Source of the DNA: Trogon surrucura
Taxonomy: Eukaryota > Chordata > Aves > Trogoniformes > Trogonidae
Length of the DNA: 64,000 bases
Assembly (NCBI GenBank): GCA_020746105.1
Contig: CM036617.1
Span: 149,176,578 to 149,240,577, forward strand
Direction: 5' to 3'
Shown: positions 11,501 to 24,367 of the stretch, in pieces
Numbering within the stretch: position 1 is the first letter of the stretch
How the letters are laid out: each line of letters begins with the position of its first letter
Notes under the pieces: generated by a model
What the model saw: only the letters and a program-made list of their open reading frames with translations
The model's database searches: none
Told to the model about the DNA's origin: nothing
Translations under genes and position numbers: made by a program

Positions 11501-12594
11501 TTCCTGAGGGTATCTTGGAGTGTACTCCAAATACTATGTTAGAGGAATGCCTGGCTATTTGCAAAGTATGATGGTGAAGAAACTAATATGGATGAAGTCT
11601 CATGGTCTCTCCTCCAAGCTGCTGCATGGACGTATAGGCACACTCACTCAGTGCCATGCTCCCAAAGGCCCCTTCATCTCACACCAGTGGTCATGTGTGT
11701 GTTCCAGAATCAGACAGGTTCATTGTCTTGACACCAATACTGGCCTGCCTTTTCCCCATCTATATATCATCTGCTGAAGATCCTCTTCTATCTGGTCTTT
11801 TGTTCTTTTCAAAGACGTATTTAAGCTAAGGATTATGCGAATCTGACCCAGAATCCATTTTATCTGGTAACTAGATAACAACATCTCTTATAACTTTGAA
11901 AACTCTAGGAAATTTTATTCAGTCAGCAAAATTTTGATATGAAAATTTAATGGAAGACACAGGTACAAACACAAATTATCAACGATACAGCCGTTTTCAT
12001 AAAATAAGTACCAAAAATGTTTAAGAAAGAAGATGTCTGTAATTTCTCAAGTTTTACAGAACTAGATTATAAAGTCCTAACAGCACTGAAAACACATGAT
12101 GTTATCGACAGGACAAGTTCAGGAAAAAAATAAATAAATTATTAAATGTAGTTGAATCAGCTATATTTCATTTACCTTAGTACTATGATTACTATCTCTG
12201 CATCTTATTTTTGAGAGCTTCACAAGGACATATTGAAGTATTTCCAATAATCTTTTTAGACTTGGAAATTCAATATTACAACTTCCAGTACACAGAGGTG
12301 TGTTAGGTGAGAATTTAGGAACGACAAACAGTCAATCATCAATTTTCGCGTCAGAAAAACTAGATGAAACAATGAGAGAGAATTACAAAGGAAAACTCTT
12401 GGAAGAGATACGAAAATTGATGATCAGTATTCTGATATGTCCCCCAAATCTTTCAGAATTAATGTGTCAGCAGGGTGGCAGTGAAGATACGCACTGAAAT
12501 AATTAATTTGGCTTGCACAGAGCCTTTGACCAGCTCCTCACAAGAAGGAATCTAATTATATAAAAATATATTAATTGAAAGTTGACTTTCAAAT

Positions 12595-12668
12595 AAAAAC
12601 ACCCCAAAAGACAAAGCCACAAAACACCTCAAACCACCACCACCAAAAAACAACCCCCCAAAACCAAC
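12595..12668. repeat. A/C-rich low-complexity tract
   Basis: A run dominated by A and C, including CCACCACCACC and AACCCCCC-type blocks, with almost no G or T. It may be a degenerate A-rich tail or simple repeat. Confidence 0.7.
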
Positions 12669-15600
12669 TCAATAATTAGTAACTTTAGTTTTTAATATGG
12701 AGCTCTTCTAGACGATGGAAAGTGTGGGAAAACAGTCCTTGTACTCTTGCTGCTGGAAAAATCCCTGACGGTCACTAGCTGCTAGGGTAAGCCTGAGCAG
12801 CCTGCAACCTGCTTCCATGCGTGGCTGGGAGCTGACACCAGCGGAGGGTGACTGCGTGATCAGAGAAGGGAGCGGAAACCTGCCAGACACTCTTACCAGA
12901 TCTGTGCCGCCACAGAAGGGGTTATAAGTGTTCTTTCGCTGCCCTTGAAGACCAACACTTTGTAACTGTAATTCATTCTGATAAATATCGGATTTAACAT
13001 ACATATTTTAATGCGAAAGGTATTGAAGATGAGAGCACACTTAAATTAAAAGCTAAGAATACATACTTATTCTCAAGTATCTAAAAATATTTTGCCTGAG
13101 ACATGCAGATTGTTTGAATTTTCTCTGCTCTTGTCCTGTGATATTAAATCTGAAGTAGATTTTACTAGCACAACAGAACTAGTGTCATTATTTCACTAAT
13201 TAGTCCCATTTCTGCTGTTAGCACTGAAAACACTGGCTTTCTTCCCCCAGTTTGCCTCCTTCAAAGACATGCCAGATGAGTTCAGGCTCTGTTTTGAGAC
13301 TGTAAATTAATAGCAGTATTTTGATCAAGCTGCATTTAAAATTACTATGATCACTTAAAAAGCATGTTAATTCTGAGCCTCTGAAATGGATGCTCTTCAG
13401 CCTTCTGTTTCCAGTGGGCAACCATAAGTATAAGACTATGAACAAAAAGAAAGTAGCATTATCTGTCCGTGGTAACATCAAACAACAAATCATTTGATTT
13501 CTGTGATATATAATTTTTTTTCTAGAATAAACACAGAAGCTGGCGGTCTGCTTTGCTTTACGTTTCTCCATCAGCAGTAAAAAACACCCGTTGTGCTTCG
13601 ATATTATAAAAAGCATATGGCATGTGGGATCACACTCTGTTCTGAAAACTCTGCCCGTACCTCAGTGAAATAAGACAAATTCCAATTTTATGGGAACTGA
13701 ATTTTCTCTGCTATTGTGGTCTTCAGAAGGACCCTTAAAAGAACACTGTATTAATGCAGTTTTCAAGAGGCACACATCTGGTAGTTATAGAAAAGGTACA
13801 GTGTAGCTAGCCCTTAGCCATACTATTTTAACTATTAAAAGCTGGGAAAATATGAGAACAAATATCTACCACAGTAGAACATAGGTCCCTATTCAGTCAT
13901 GAGCACATTGTTGAAGCTTATTTTTTTTAAAGGGAAAAAAGAGAGGAAAATGTCACTTTTTAAAGAAACGTTTGAGACTTTTCTTGTTTTGTGTTTTCTT
14001 TTTAAGCAACAAGCGTTTTTCCCTAGATGAGGTGTTTTTTTCTTCTAGTTTCTAAATTCTTTTACTTCTTTATTTAAACAGAAATGATGAAAGTACTGCC
14101 TCCTGGTTTTGCTAGACAATGCAGAATTTCTCCTGACACCTTTGCAGCATTTGATGTTGGCAACAGCTACATAATGAACATAGTACTTGTGAATCCATGC
14201 TATAAAAAACACAATGAGGTGGTGGGACTTTCAGAATGTAAATAAGATATAGAAAAGAGGTTATTTCTTTAATGTAGACTGTAATCACCTGGTAGCATGC
14301 TTGAGTTCCACTTAAACCCCACTTCAGCGTTCCAGTAGGATTATTCATGAAGCAACATAGAAGCCATCTTTCTGCTCTTTCTCCCCTCAGACTTGTGTGT
14401 AAAATTGGCTGAATCCCCTCCCTGGGGTCATAAACCAAAGGAAATGCTTGCCTTTAAGAGACAAACTAATGGTGAGGGCCTGAGGGAATAACTGTACCTG
14501 TCAGCTTGCTGAGAACTAGAAATAGTTTAACCTGTTTATTGTGGTGCTATATTAGGGCTTTTTCTAAAAGTCTGAAAATAATGTTAGTAGATGAGCACTG
14601 AAGTGCATCTGTGAATGTGTGATGCAGTCCTGTTTTTGCCTCTCTGAGCTGTGGTACCCACCACCCTTCTGGCTGGGTCCCCTCCCTCTACAGGGAGAAC
14701 CGGGAGTTCAGCATAGTCTGGATGACCAGATTCAGTATTCTGGATCCAATGCTACCAAATACCGTACGGTGAAATTCCTTCTGTTTGCAGTCCCAGCACA
14801 ACACTAATGCCAATCAGAACAGCCTTGCCTCAGGAATTGATTCCAGTCAGAGACCAAGGCAAAAGAGCCTCCCAGTGTTGTTCAGCTGACCTCTTTTTTT
14901 TTCAAAGCTGTCACTGCAGAGAACCACACATAACTAAAACAAAAGGTGTCTTGCACAACAAGAATGAGAAATATCCTAACCCCTCTAAAAGACAAGCTCC
15001 CATAAACCTCAGCAGGTTCAGTATTTCATCTACGTTTTTTCCCGATACTCAGTATTCATTAACGTAAAAGAAAATAATTTGGAGAAATAAGTGCAATGGT
15101 ATCATACACCATAGCTTAACCACCATTTCACTGTAAACACATCCAGCTTGCTAACAAAAGTGATATAAATACTGTTGTCTCAAACATGCCTTAGCAGGAG
15201 TTTCCCTCTGGACAGGGCTTAGCTTGCTTCCAGCTCGCGTTTGAGCTGGCAGAGTTTGCCAAGCCCAGCACTGAGCAGACCAAACTGACATACCCCAAAC
15301 CATTCCTCTTACCTACCCCCATAGCCTTAACCACAAAACCAGGTAAAAACTTGACTTTTCACTTTATGCACCCGAGTTGGTGAAAAATTTTGCGGTGCGT
15401 TCTAAATATCCGGATGCTTTCAAGTTAGTTCACCAAGATTTGAAATGCATTTCTCAAATCCACTGGCTTCAGAAACTGCCGGCGCTCCTTCTAGAAGAGT
15501 CAGTCTTAATAGAAAGTGACGTAACTGTGATGGGGTTTATTTCAACCTATCAAACTCCTGAAAGTCTTCATATCTGCAGCTCAGTGGTACTGCTTGGAAG

Positions 15601-15732
15601 AGAAAGGATTCAGACAACATTTAAACAAAAAAGCCAATAGCTCAAAATACAAACTTGGGAGTGATTCCCTAAGTCATGGAGTCTATTTCCTCTTTTTTCC
15701 AAAAAAAAGACATAAAAATCCTGTATGGTAAG

Positions 15733-15826
15733 CACAGAATCATGCAGAATTACAGAATGGTAGGGGTTGGAAGGGATCTCTGAAGATCATCTAGTCCAAC
15801 CCCACTGCTAGAGCAGGATCACCTGA
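15733..15826 (-). mobile_element. CR1 LINE 3' fragment
   Basis: Read on the minus strand, this is the CR1 3' UTR followed by its octamer tail. On the plus strand the tail appears as CACAGAATCATGCAGAAT, followed by GGTTGGAAGGGATCTCTGAAG and CTAGTCCAACCCC, a classic CR1 3' end. Only about 95 bases remain, so it is a severely 5'-truncated insertion. Confidence 0.92.
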
Positions 15827-17487
15827 TTACAGTATCATAAAACTACTTCATTCAGAGGGTTTTTTTTCCTCCCATCCAGCTGAGATCTGGTCTACAGCTC
15901 CACTGCCCTTGTTTTCAAGCTAGTCTTATTCAGGATTAGTTCATATACATCTCCTAGCACAGTCAATAAAGCCTGCCCATCAGGTCAAATAATTATTTTT
16001 CTCCTGGACATTTATCTGCAGGTATTGACAACCTAAGCTAAAATCCACCAGAACACATTCTTTTTGGATCTAAATCCACATTAGATTTCAAGCCACTGTG
16101 CTTTTATGGGACAGCTGTTCAGTGTGAGAACACAGCCACAAGACATGTTTTCACAGCATGACAAGCGTGTTTCTCTGATAGGACACTTCCTTCTGAGGTG
16201 GAGAGTCCACCCATGCTCACAAAATACACATAGTCCAAGAGACACACACATGGAAAAATAAAACAAAATATAAATGTCCACTAGTTAAGAAGCTGAATAA
16301 CCAAGACAGAGTATTCCATACAGATAAAGGAAAGGGAAAGAACTTAAAACCCATGAAACCTAGCATAAATCAACAAGACTAAAAGCTACACTTTTGCAAA
16401 AAGTCGATCAGGACAACTTAGTGAGCATAAACTGGGCACTAACAGAAATAGTTGCAGTGCTGGGCCCATGGCCAATATAGTGACACAAGGCAACGTGGAG
16501 GAGGCAGGGTGGAGAGCAGTAAATGCAATCAGGTGTTGGGCTTTGGCAGTCAGCGAGATGGGAGGTGGTCAAAATGAAAGGGTGAGGGAGAAATGCTCAT
16601 TTCTGTCCCCTTCTGGAATCTCCGTTGCCAAAGGCTTAAAGTTTGGCCCCCTCATCCACTCTTCATAACATCTTCCAAACCCCAGCTGTCATGAGACGAC
16701 TTTCTAGAAGGCTGATAGTAGACAAATTTCAGCTGCTGAAAATGCCTGTACTCCTTCTGGAGTGTTAGCTACACCAGTTTTTAGTCACCGCACGCTAGAA
16801 TGTAAGAGCCATTTAAGCTATTATTACAGTTTGCCATAAACCATCTGTTTAGCTTATGTATGGCTTCCTAAAGACATTTTCACCTTTCTCCTTTTGGAAG
16901 TGTTAGGCCTCTTTAAGAATTAAAAAATGTATTATTTTTCTTTTTCTTTCCTCAAATTGTTCTTAAGCTTAACAACGGTACCACATTTCTAATTAAATGG
17001 ACAGATAGGATGCTGATAACATCTGCTTTCTGTAATAAAAACTATTGATATTGTTGACCTGACAGTTATCTGCAATAGACAGAGCACAATGGCCAAATTT
17101 AAAAAGCAAGGGAGGAAGAGCAGCTTAGCACAAGAATACATATTATTATTATCTATTCTTCTGCCTTTTGGAATTATTAAGAATGATTATAGAAATTATC
17201 AGTCATCTTTGCTTCTTGTTCTGGCATATGAAACAGAAACAGTGATTGAATGTCACAAAGAACTCTGATCTTTTTTTTCTTGAGGCAATGACTTTGTAAG
17301 GTGAGCTTCTTATTTTTTTATGGTAACATTTCTTACAGGAATCCCCCAAGGTTTATGAGAGGAGATGTGGTTTTTTTTCAAAATTGTTGTCTCATGTTCT
17401 GTGGAGCAGAACTTCAAATAGTAAAAGAATATCTTAATAATAATTCACATCTCTTACAAAGCTTTTTATTAAAAAACTTTAGCACTC
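15827..17487. other. Noncoding DNA with a possible conserved block
   Basis: No supported gene. The part at about 16795-17105 is TAAT-rich, nearly CpG-free and unusually even in composition. It contains ACAATGGCC (SOX-like) and several homeodomain-type ATTA cores, as conserved regulatory elements often do. This is a visual impression, not an alignment. Confidence 0.5.
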
Positions 17488-18449
17488 TGTGGTGGCTTCG
17501 CTCTGGCTGGGTGCCAGGCACCCACCAAAGTCACTCTGTCACTGCCCTCCTCAGCTGGACAGGGGAGAGGAAATACAATAAAAAGCTGAAGGGTTGAGAC
17601 AAGGACAGGGAGAGATCGTTCACCCGGTTACTGTCACGGGCAACAGAGACTTGACTTTGGGCCATGAGTTTGATTTATTTCAGTCAAATCTGAGGAGGAT
17701 AATAAGAAATAAAAATTACAACTTAAAACACCTTCCCTGTATCCCTCCCTTCTTCCGAGGCTCAACTTCACTCTTGATTTTCCTCTGGCTTCTCCCTCCC
17801 AGCAGCACAAGGTTATAGGGAATGGGGGTTGCTGTCAGTTCATGAAACATTGTTTCTACTCTCCTTCCTCCTCACACACTTCCCCTGCTCCAGCGTGGGG
17901 TCCTTCCCACAGGAGACAGCTCTCCACAAACTTCTCTTATCACGAATCCTTCCCGTAAGATGCAGTTCTTCATGAGATGCTCCAGCGTGGGCCTCTGCCA
18001 GAGGCTACAGTCCTCCCAGCAACAGACAGCTCCAGCACAGGGGAGTCACAAGTCCTGCCAAGAAATCTGCTCCAACATTGGCTGTTCTGCCTCCATGGGT
18101 CCATGGCTCATGTGAGGAGCACACTCCAGCACAGGCTCTCCACATCGTCAAAGGCTTTTTCATGTACATTCACCTGCTCTGGTGTGGGCTCCTCCATGGG
18201 CTGCAGCTGGGTTTCTGCTCCACTGTTAACCTCGATGGGCTGCACAGGGCCAGCCTGCCTCACCATGGTCTTCACTATGGGTTGCAGGTGAACCTCTAGT
18301 CCAGTGCCTGGAGCAACTCCTCTCCCTCCTTCTTTACTGACCTGGGTGTAGGCAGAGTTGTTTCTCTCACATATTCTCACTCCTCTCTCCAGCTGCTGTT
18401 GCCCAGCACTTTTTTCACCTTCTAAAATAACGTTATCACAGAGGCCCAA
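17488..18449 (+). mobile_element. Solo LTR, ERVL-like bird family, incomplete
   Basis: The element begins TGTGGTGGC, followed by CTGGCTGGGTGCCAGGC, a segment near 17620 with GTCACGGGCAACAGAGACTTG, and a long tail of degenerate repeats of the type CTCCAGCGTGGG / CCATGGGCTGCAG up to about 18300. It then has TTGTTTCTCTCACATATTCTC and ends near the TTATCACAGAGGC motif. I recognise this layout as an abundant avian LTR (Birddawg/TguERVL type; the exact Repbase name is uncertain). It is a sibling of the elements at 23217 and 33165. It looks incomplete at its far end, and no target-site duplication was found. No viral genes are attached. Confidence 0.85.
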
Positions 18450-18987
18450 TTCTACTTAAAGTTATAGGTTTTCTGGGGTTTACAGTAAAAAATCTGGTCC
18501 TCTGTGAATTCAAGTTGTACAACTGCCTAGTAAACACCTATTAATCAGTTTTACTACTATGCTTAGAAGTCCAACATTCAAAAGCGTCATAATCTTTCCT
18601 TAATGAAAGCATCTGTGTTGTGGTAGAAACATTGATTATGTTTTGATGTCTCAGAAGAAAATAAGGTAGTTTCAACTTGTGCCTTCATTCAAGGACTTAA
18701 AAAAAAATAGGAATTACATTCTTCCACATGGCATTAAATCTGTAGCTGGAATAAACTGGACGGAGGTCAGTGATTTTAGGGCAACTCAGTTTGTTTACAC
18801 CACAGAGGTGGCCTCAGGTCAGCCTCAGCTTTCCTCTCCAGAGCTGGAATATTGGCCATTTACCCATTCCGAAAAGAAGCACTGTAAGCTGTCTGTGACG
18901 CTCAGCTTTGCACATCTCTGGATGTTTAGAGGTCATGGCAAAGACAACAGCCATCTATTTATCCCTAGCTACTGAATTTCCAGAGGT

Positions 18988-19011
18988 AAACAAACAAACA
19001 AACAAACAAAC
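18988..19011. repeat. (AAAC)n microsatellite
   Basis: Six uninterrupted AAAC units, directly read. It is likely length-polymorphic. Confidence 0.95.
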
Positions 19012-19183
19012 AGCTACAGTTCCTTTTGTTCCCAATGCCAAACAGTAACACCTTATTTTCAGAAGCTGACCCACAGAAGTTGCCAAGCATTCAATATTAG
19101 CAGTTAGCAAAATTCTTCAGCCTGAAAGGTATCAATTTTTTTTCTGTTTTGGCTGGGGTTTTTTGGAGGGTTTTGAGTTGTTC

Positions 19184-19210
19184 TTTTTTTTTTTTTTTAA
19201 AAAAAAAAAA
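19184..19210. repeat. T15-A12 homopolymer palindrome
   Basis: Fifteen T residues run straight into twelve A residues, giving a perfect inverted repeat without a spacer. It could extrude as a cruciform or simply be a microsatellite or assembly-sensitive site. Confidence 0.9.
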
Positions 19211-21690
19211 GGCTTAATGGAGGGTTTATCTGCATTTACCAGTATTCACATGAGTCAAGGAACATAAGCTTTAAGAAAGAAAAAAAAACAAAAAAAACCC
19301 CACCAGATATCTTGATTGCTGGTTATGTAGGCCCGTTATCCCTGGATTCGAGTTAGATTTTCTTTGTGCAGTTTTTCTATGCAGAAAAATATTACTGTAG
19401 ATGGAGAAATCAAAATACAAATTTAAGAAAGCCTAGAAATGTACCACATATTATTCAAATTACTGGGTCTTAAGACAAAACAGGGTAAAACTTAGTGAAA
19501 ATATGTTTTTTACCCATTTTTCATTAATGCTTTCTGAAAAAAGTTCTCTTTTCACAGTATGAACAAAAATAGTTCATTTTAAATCAGATGGGATTTCCCA
19601 AAAGCCATTTTTTTTTGTAATTTTCTCTAATTCCTCTCATACTTCACCATAGGTCCTCCTGCCATGTAATGTATATTAATTTTTAAATTAAGCAGAACAC
19701 TGGAAAGATAACTTGCTTATTCACGATATCAGTAAGCAAGATTTATTTTTACTGCATCTATTTTTAGTTGTATTTTTAGGTGTCATTTCTCCTAAACATC
19801 CTAAAGAGAACTTCCAAGTCATTTCTAGGCTAAAAAAATATCTACCTGTGCTATTCTCTCATTTCAGGGAGCTAAAACTTCAATAACCTATCTCACAATT
19901 TTGCCAGTTTCCGGAGTTTTGCATAGCTGCTCTTGTGCCTCAGTTCTGACTGGCTGTCGTGAGGTGAAAATTTGCTGCCCATCCCCTGATCAAATCCCAT
20001 TTTTTTTCCCCTCTGGTGATGCAAAACCACTAATGTGTTAATAAAAAATTTAAATAATTACCATGTTTTCTGCTATTACTAAAATTACTCAAAAGCTCCC
20101 TGTTATTTTTTTTTTTCAGTGAAAGCACCTATCAGTTGTGTAAACTACTCAAGCCTTACTCATTGTTCTTAGCTTACACCTCACTTCCCCAAACTGGAGG
20201 CTTCGTATTCATCATCATCTGTAACTAATGCCTAAATTCATAAGCTGATGACCTTTAGATACCTTGTGGCTGAAATGTCATATTTTGTTTTCCTTCCTGT
20301 TATCAGCCATGTAAAATGTGTTAGATGCTGAATCTTGGGGTAAGAGTTGAAAAAGGGCACTTTTTCTCAAGATAGGAGCTTAAAGGATACTTTATGGGTC
20401 AAACTGTGAAAACAAAGTCCTCTGGAAGTCAAGTAATTTTTCCAGTACTCTGCAGCACCTAAGAATACATTGTATTTTACAATTCTAACACCGTGAAAGT
20501 AACAACTAGTTACCATTTTAAAAAAATATTGTTCTCTCATTAATATCGATTTTTCTTTTCTTCCACATCACTGATACATTGAATTGAGGTAATTTTGAAT
20601 ACTCACATAAATATATTTTTCTTGACAGACCCATGTAAAAATACTTCTGCAAGATCAACAGAAATGATACTTAACTTTTCAATAACTTAAAAGATGGAGC
20701 CTATCCACTAGATATCCATGGATGAATTTGATTCCTGTCATACAGAGGATTAATATAAAGTATCTACTATCATCACTTAAAGATATTGGTAACAGATATG
20801 AAACATTGTGAAGCCAAAGTTACAGTTTTGATGATGGGGGATGCTTATGAGAAGAATAAGAAATACATGATTTTTTAATTTGTATATCTATGTAACTAGA
20901 TATTAAAGCTATATATATATACATAAAAGATTTTAGATATAACTACATATACAGATTTCACATGGCATTTAAGATATGAATCACAGTCAATCACATCAAA
21001 ACTTCAGTAAGTGTTGCATTATTTACTACATAAATGGAAAATAAGAGGTAGTGGAATGTGCAGCTGCAGATATTAGAATATTTAATGAATTGTTGAACTC
21101 TAAAGAGATGACCTTAATACACTCTTCACCAGTGCAAGACGCAGAGCAGAAGGAAACAGATTTTGAGGCATGATAACACTTTCCAAATGCAGACATGGTA
21201 TAAAAAGTGACTAATGAATATATTGATGTATATAGAGTGAAAGAGATCATAAAGATACACACTGAACATACATATCTGTTTGCAGATATGCTATAGAAAG
21301 ATAACTTCTCTATCCTTTAAGGAATAGTTTTAATTCTTTGTTCCTTCAAATTTCATTTCAAATACACTCTTGTAATTCTGAGTATTACTCAGCATCTAGT
21401 AACAATTACAAACTTATATTCAAAACTAATTTAAATTCTCTCTGACTGCTGCATAGTTGACAAGGTATTTACTTCAGAAATATCTCACACACATTACTAC
21501 TACGGGCAAGACTGAACTTGAGGACCCATAACATTACTATTGTTAGCATTAATAACAAAATAGAAATATGTTACATCTTGGACTCATCAGAGTCAGAAAC
21601 TGGACTGATATCTCCTTGATGGGAGCAGTTATTACTTTCTCAGTGGGTACCAAAGAGCAAGGCATCAGACCTGAAAAGTATATTAAATTT

Positions 21691-21742
21691 TGCAAAAAAA
21701 AAAAAATAAATTAAAAATTTAAAAAATTTTTAAAATAAAAAT
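21691..21742. repeat. A/T-only low-complexity tract
   Basis: About 50 bases of almost pure A and T with nested ATTTAAAAAATTTTTAAAAT palindromes. No function can be assigned. Confidence 0.85.
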
Positions 21743-21901
21743 CACATATATTGGTAATGAAAATATGGTATATAACACAGAATTATATTCTCAATAGCTA
21801 AAGCTTTGCAGGTGGAGATACTGGTTTTGATGGGAAAGCACTTGAAACAGTGCTTTCCTGACTTCTGAAGACATACAAACTGACTCTGAAAGGACGTGCA
21901 T

Positions 21902-21942
21902 CAATGTAATCATGATCAAGCACCAATGTAATCATGATCAAG
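21902..21942. repeat. Tandem duplication, two 19-bp copies at 22-bp period
   Basis: CAATGTAATCATGATCAAG occurs at 21902-21920 and again, perfectly, at 21924-21942, separated by CAC. Each copy contains the palindrome TGATCA and ATCATGAT. The perfect identity suggests a recent replication-slippage duplication. Confidence 0.95.
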
Positions 21943-23211
21943 TTGAATAAAAAAAGATCCAAAGCAAAGCCTTCTCACTTGGCCTTGCAGTGTGTTTAGA
22001 AATGCTACTGTAATGATGGTAATATCCAGCTCTACCAAGGTTATACAAAACTTTCATGCTATTTAGATTATTTAAGTGCTGATCTTGTGCTATTTTTCAG
22101 AAAAAAAAATCCAGTAGTCTAATGTTCTATGTGCCAATATAGCACTACAGTGCTGAGGCTGGCTGACAGCTCACCTGGGAAGTGAACTACCACTTGCTTT
22201 CTTGTTTCTGTTCAGCTTTTTGGAAATAATATCGTATTTTGCATTTGTGCACCCATTTTGGTTGAAATATTAAAACCACCTGTTCTAGTTGAAGTTCTGT
22301 AGCTGCATTTTTTTTTGCAGTTTATAGAATTATTGTCTTCTTGCCAAAATGAAATTTTTGAAAATATGACCTTTCTGTAAAGAAAAGAAGAGTTACTGGA
22401 ATACAATGCAGAGATTTTGCACAGCCTAACACTCTCTGAACTTGAACCTTCTTCATCTGAGCAAAAAACAAAAGTCCTCCAAGCTTCTCTCTGGGACCAG
22501 CCAATTTTTTTTCTGAGGACCATTCACAGCTCTTTAAGTCTTATTTTTCTTAATACAGGGAACGTTCTATTAGGAACACCTTCATCTCTGACATCTTTCT
22601 TATTACAGCTTTTGCTTTCTACTGCAAAGGGCTTGGAATATGCTTAATAGTTAAACTCATGTTTTACCTTTCCATCTCAATAACTACAACTTCCATTAAG
22701 GAGCTCTGACAAGCTTCAAGACCCTAACTGAATTTTTAGCCATTTAAATTCCTCAAACTTGTTTATGCAACCAGACAGATTTTCCTGTCAATTAATTTAT
22801 TTTTTTTTTTAAATTACAAACCAAGTTGGCACCATGTATACAGCCCAATGCCCAAATGAATTTAAAGCTAGCCTGACAAATGCAACAGAGGTTTAGAACC
22901 ATTTCAGATCAACTCAGATCCATTTCTTACTGATGAATGCATATGCCATCAAGCTTTCTTCTGGCTTTGAATATACTAAAAAAAATAAAGAGGAAGAAAA
23001 GGAATATAATCAAATATTCTCGATAATATAGAAGTAGGAAGAAAGGGAAGAGACAATTCTAATGTGAAACAGAAAGAAAAACCTACCAGTTTCTCCTGCC
23101 CCTTCAAGCCATGAAAGATTTGCCTTGGCTCACGAGCCTTACTCCCATGGGTTGCGGTGTGGGTAACGTTACAGAGAAAACTTGGAGATTATTATCTTCA
23201 TGATTTAGAAC

Positions 23212-23216
23212 ATGAA
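23212..23216. repeat. Target-site duplication (left) of LTR
   Basis: ATGAA immediately precedes the LTR and is repeated at 24363-24367. A 5-bp duplication suits ERVL-type integrases. Confidence 0.85.
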
Positions 23217-24362
23217 TGTGTCGGGTCTGCCTGGATGGGTTTTGGCGGCGGGGGGGCTCTAGGGGTAGCTTCTGCAAGAAGCTGCTAGAAGCTTCCTGAG
23301 TCTGATAGAGCCAATGCCAGCCGACACTGATGAGGGACCCGCCGCTGGCCAAGGCTGAGCCTATCAGTAAAGTGACAGGAGAGGAACGCCTCTGTGAAAA
23401 ACATATTTAAGAATGGGAAAAAAGAACTGCACTACAACAGCTGGCACAGAGATGGAGGAGTGAGAATACGTGAAGACACCAAGGTCAGTGAAGAAGAAGG
23501 AGGGGAGGATGAGCTCCAGGCACCGGAGCAGAGAGTCCCTCAGGTCGTGGTGAAGACCATGGTGAAGCAGGTTTTCCCCCTGCAGCCCATGGGCGAGGTG
23601 CAGATGTCCACCGTTGGGCAGAGGGCCCCACGCCGTGTGGGTGGATGCCTGAAGGGGACTGTAGCCTGTGGGAAGCCCGCATCGGAGCAAGTTGCTGCCA
23701 GAGCCTGCAGCCTGTGGAAGAGAGAAATGCCCACACTGGAGCAGGGTGGCTGGTGGGACTTTCGTGACTCACTCTGGAGCAGTTTCCCCTGAAGGACTGC
23801 ATCTCAGACTCACGAGGGGTGGGCTGCCCCTCGTGAGGTGTCTCATGTTGGGCAGTTTGTGATGAATTGCCCTTCGTGGGATGAGTCACATTGGAGAAGA
23901 GAGCATGAAGCTTGTCTACTGTGAGGGACCCCACCGTGGCCCTGGGGAACAGTGAAAACTCCTGCTCCAAAGCGACGAAGCGATGGAACCAACATCGGAT
24001 GAACTGACCATAACCCCCATTCCCTGTCACCCTGCTCCGCTCGGGGGGAGGAGGTGGAGAAATCAGGGTTGATGTTGAGCCCGGGAAGAAGGAAGGGATG
24101 GGGGGAAGGTGTTTTTTTTCTTTCAAGATATGTTTTTTCTTATTTCTCACTACTCTTCTCTGATTTTTCCTTTTAATAAATCTAAATAATTTCCCCAAAA
24201 TCGAGTCTGTTTTGCCTGGGACGGTAAATGAGAGTGATCTCCCTGTCCTTATCTCAAACCTTGAGCTCTTTGAAATATTTTTTCCTTGTCTAGCGGAGAA
24301 GCCGGGGGGTGACAGAGCAGCTGTGTGAACACCTGGCTACCGGCCAGGGTCAAACCATGACA
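23217..24362 (-). mobile_element. Solo LTR, ERVL-like, structurally complete
   Basis: In minus orientation it starts TGTCATGGTTTGACCC at 24362 and ends in CA at 23217, so it has proper TG...CA ends. It is flanked by perfect 5-bp duplications (ATGAA). Inside, read on the minus strand, it has the same order of blocks as the LTR at 17488: a GATAAGGACAGGGAGATC block, CAGACTCGATTTTGGGG, CCTTCCTTCTTCCCGGGCTCAAC, GGGGGTTATGGTCAGTTCATC, and degenerate CCATGGGCTGCAG repeats. It is about 1.15 kb. The internal region has been lost, as expected after LTR-LTR recombination. A minus-strand open frame of 237 codons (23485-24198) is GC-rich repeat sequence without any retroviral motif, so I do not call a gene. 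Confidence 0.92.
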
Positions 24363-24367
24363 ATGAA
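24363..24367. repeat. Target-site duplication (right) of LTR
   Basis: ATGAA follows the LTR end and matches 23212-23216. Confidence 0.85.

Larger units (their letters stand above)
8306..15732. other. Noncoding DNA, mostly AT-rich
   Basis: No supported gene. Notable contents are a CR1-type octamer tail without a recognisable CR1 body (8561-8580), an A/C-rich low-complexity run at about 12595-12668, and a GC-richer islet at about 12710-12975. The islet holds a 98-codon minus-strand frame (12708-13004) with no known motif. The other open frames of 65-132 codons look like chance. Confidence 0.6.
18450..23211. other. Noncoding AT-rich DNA with simple repeats
   Basis: No supported gene or long frame. 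Simple sequence includes (AAAC)n at 18988-19011, a T15/A12 inverted homopolymer at 19184-19210, short TA runs near 20909, an A/T-only stretch at about 21691-21742, and a 22-bp tandem duplication at 21902-21942. Confidence 0.65.

Noticed and set aside
13218-13616. 132-codon minus-strand frame
   Set aside because: AT-rich, no motif, no good start context. Consistent with chance in a low-GC region.
22212-22647. Overlapping frames of 60-103 codons on both strands
   Set aside because: Open on both strands at once with no domain, as expected by chance.
23485-24198. 237-codon open frame on the minus strand
   Set aside because: It lies wholly inside a solo LTR, consists of low-complexity Ser/Pro/His-rich sequence from the degenerate GC-rich repeats, and shows no retroviral or host domain.
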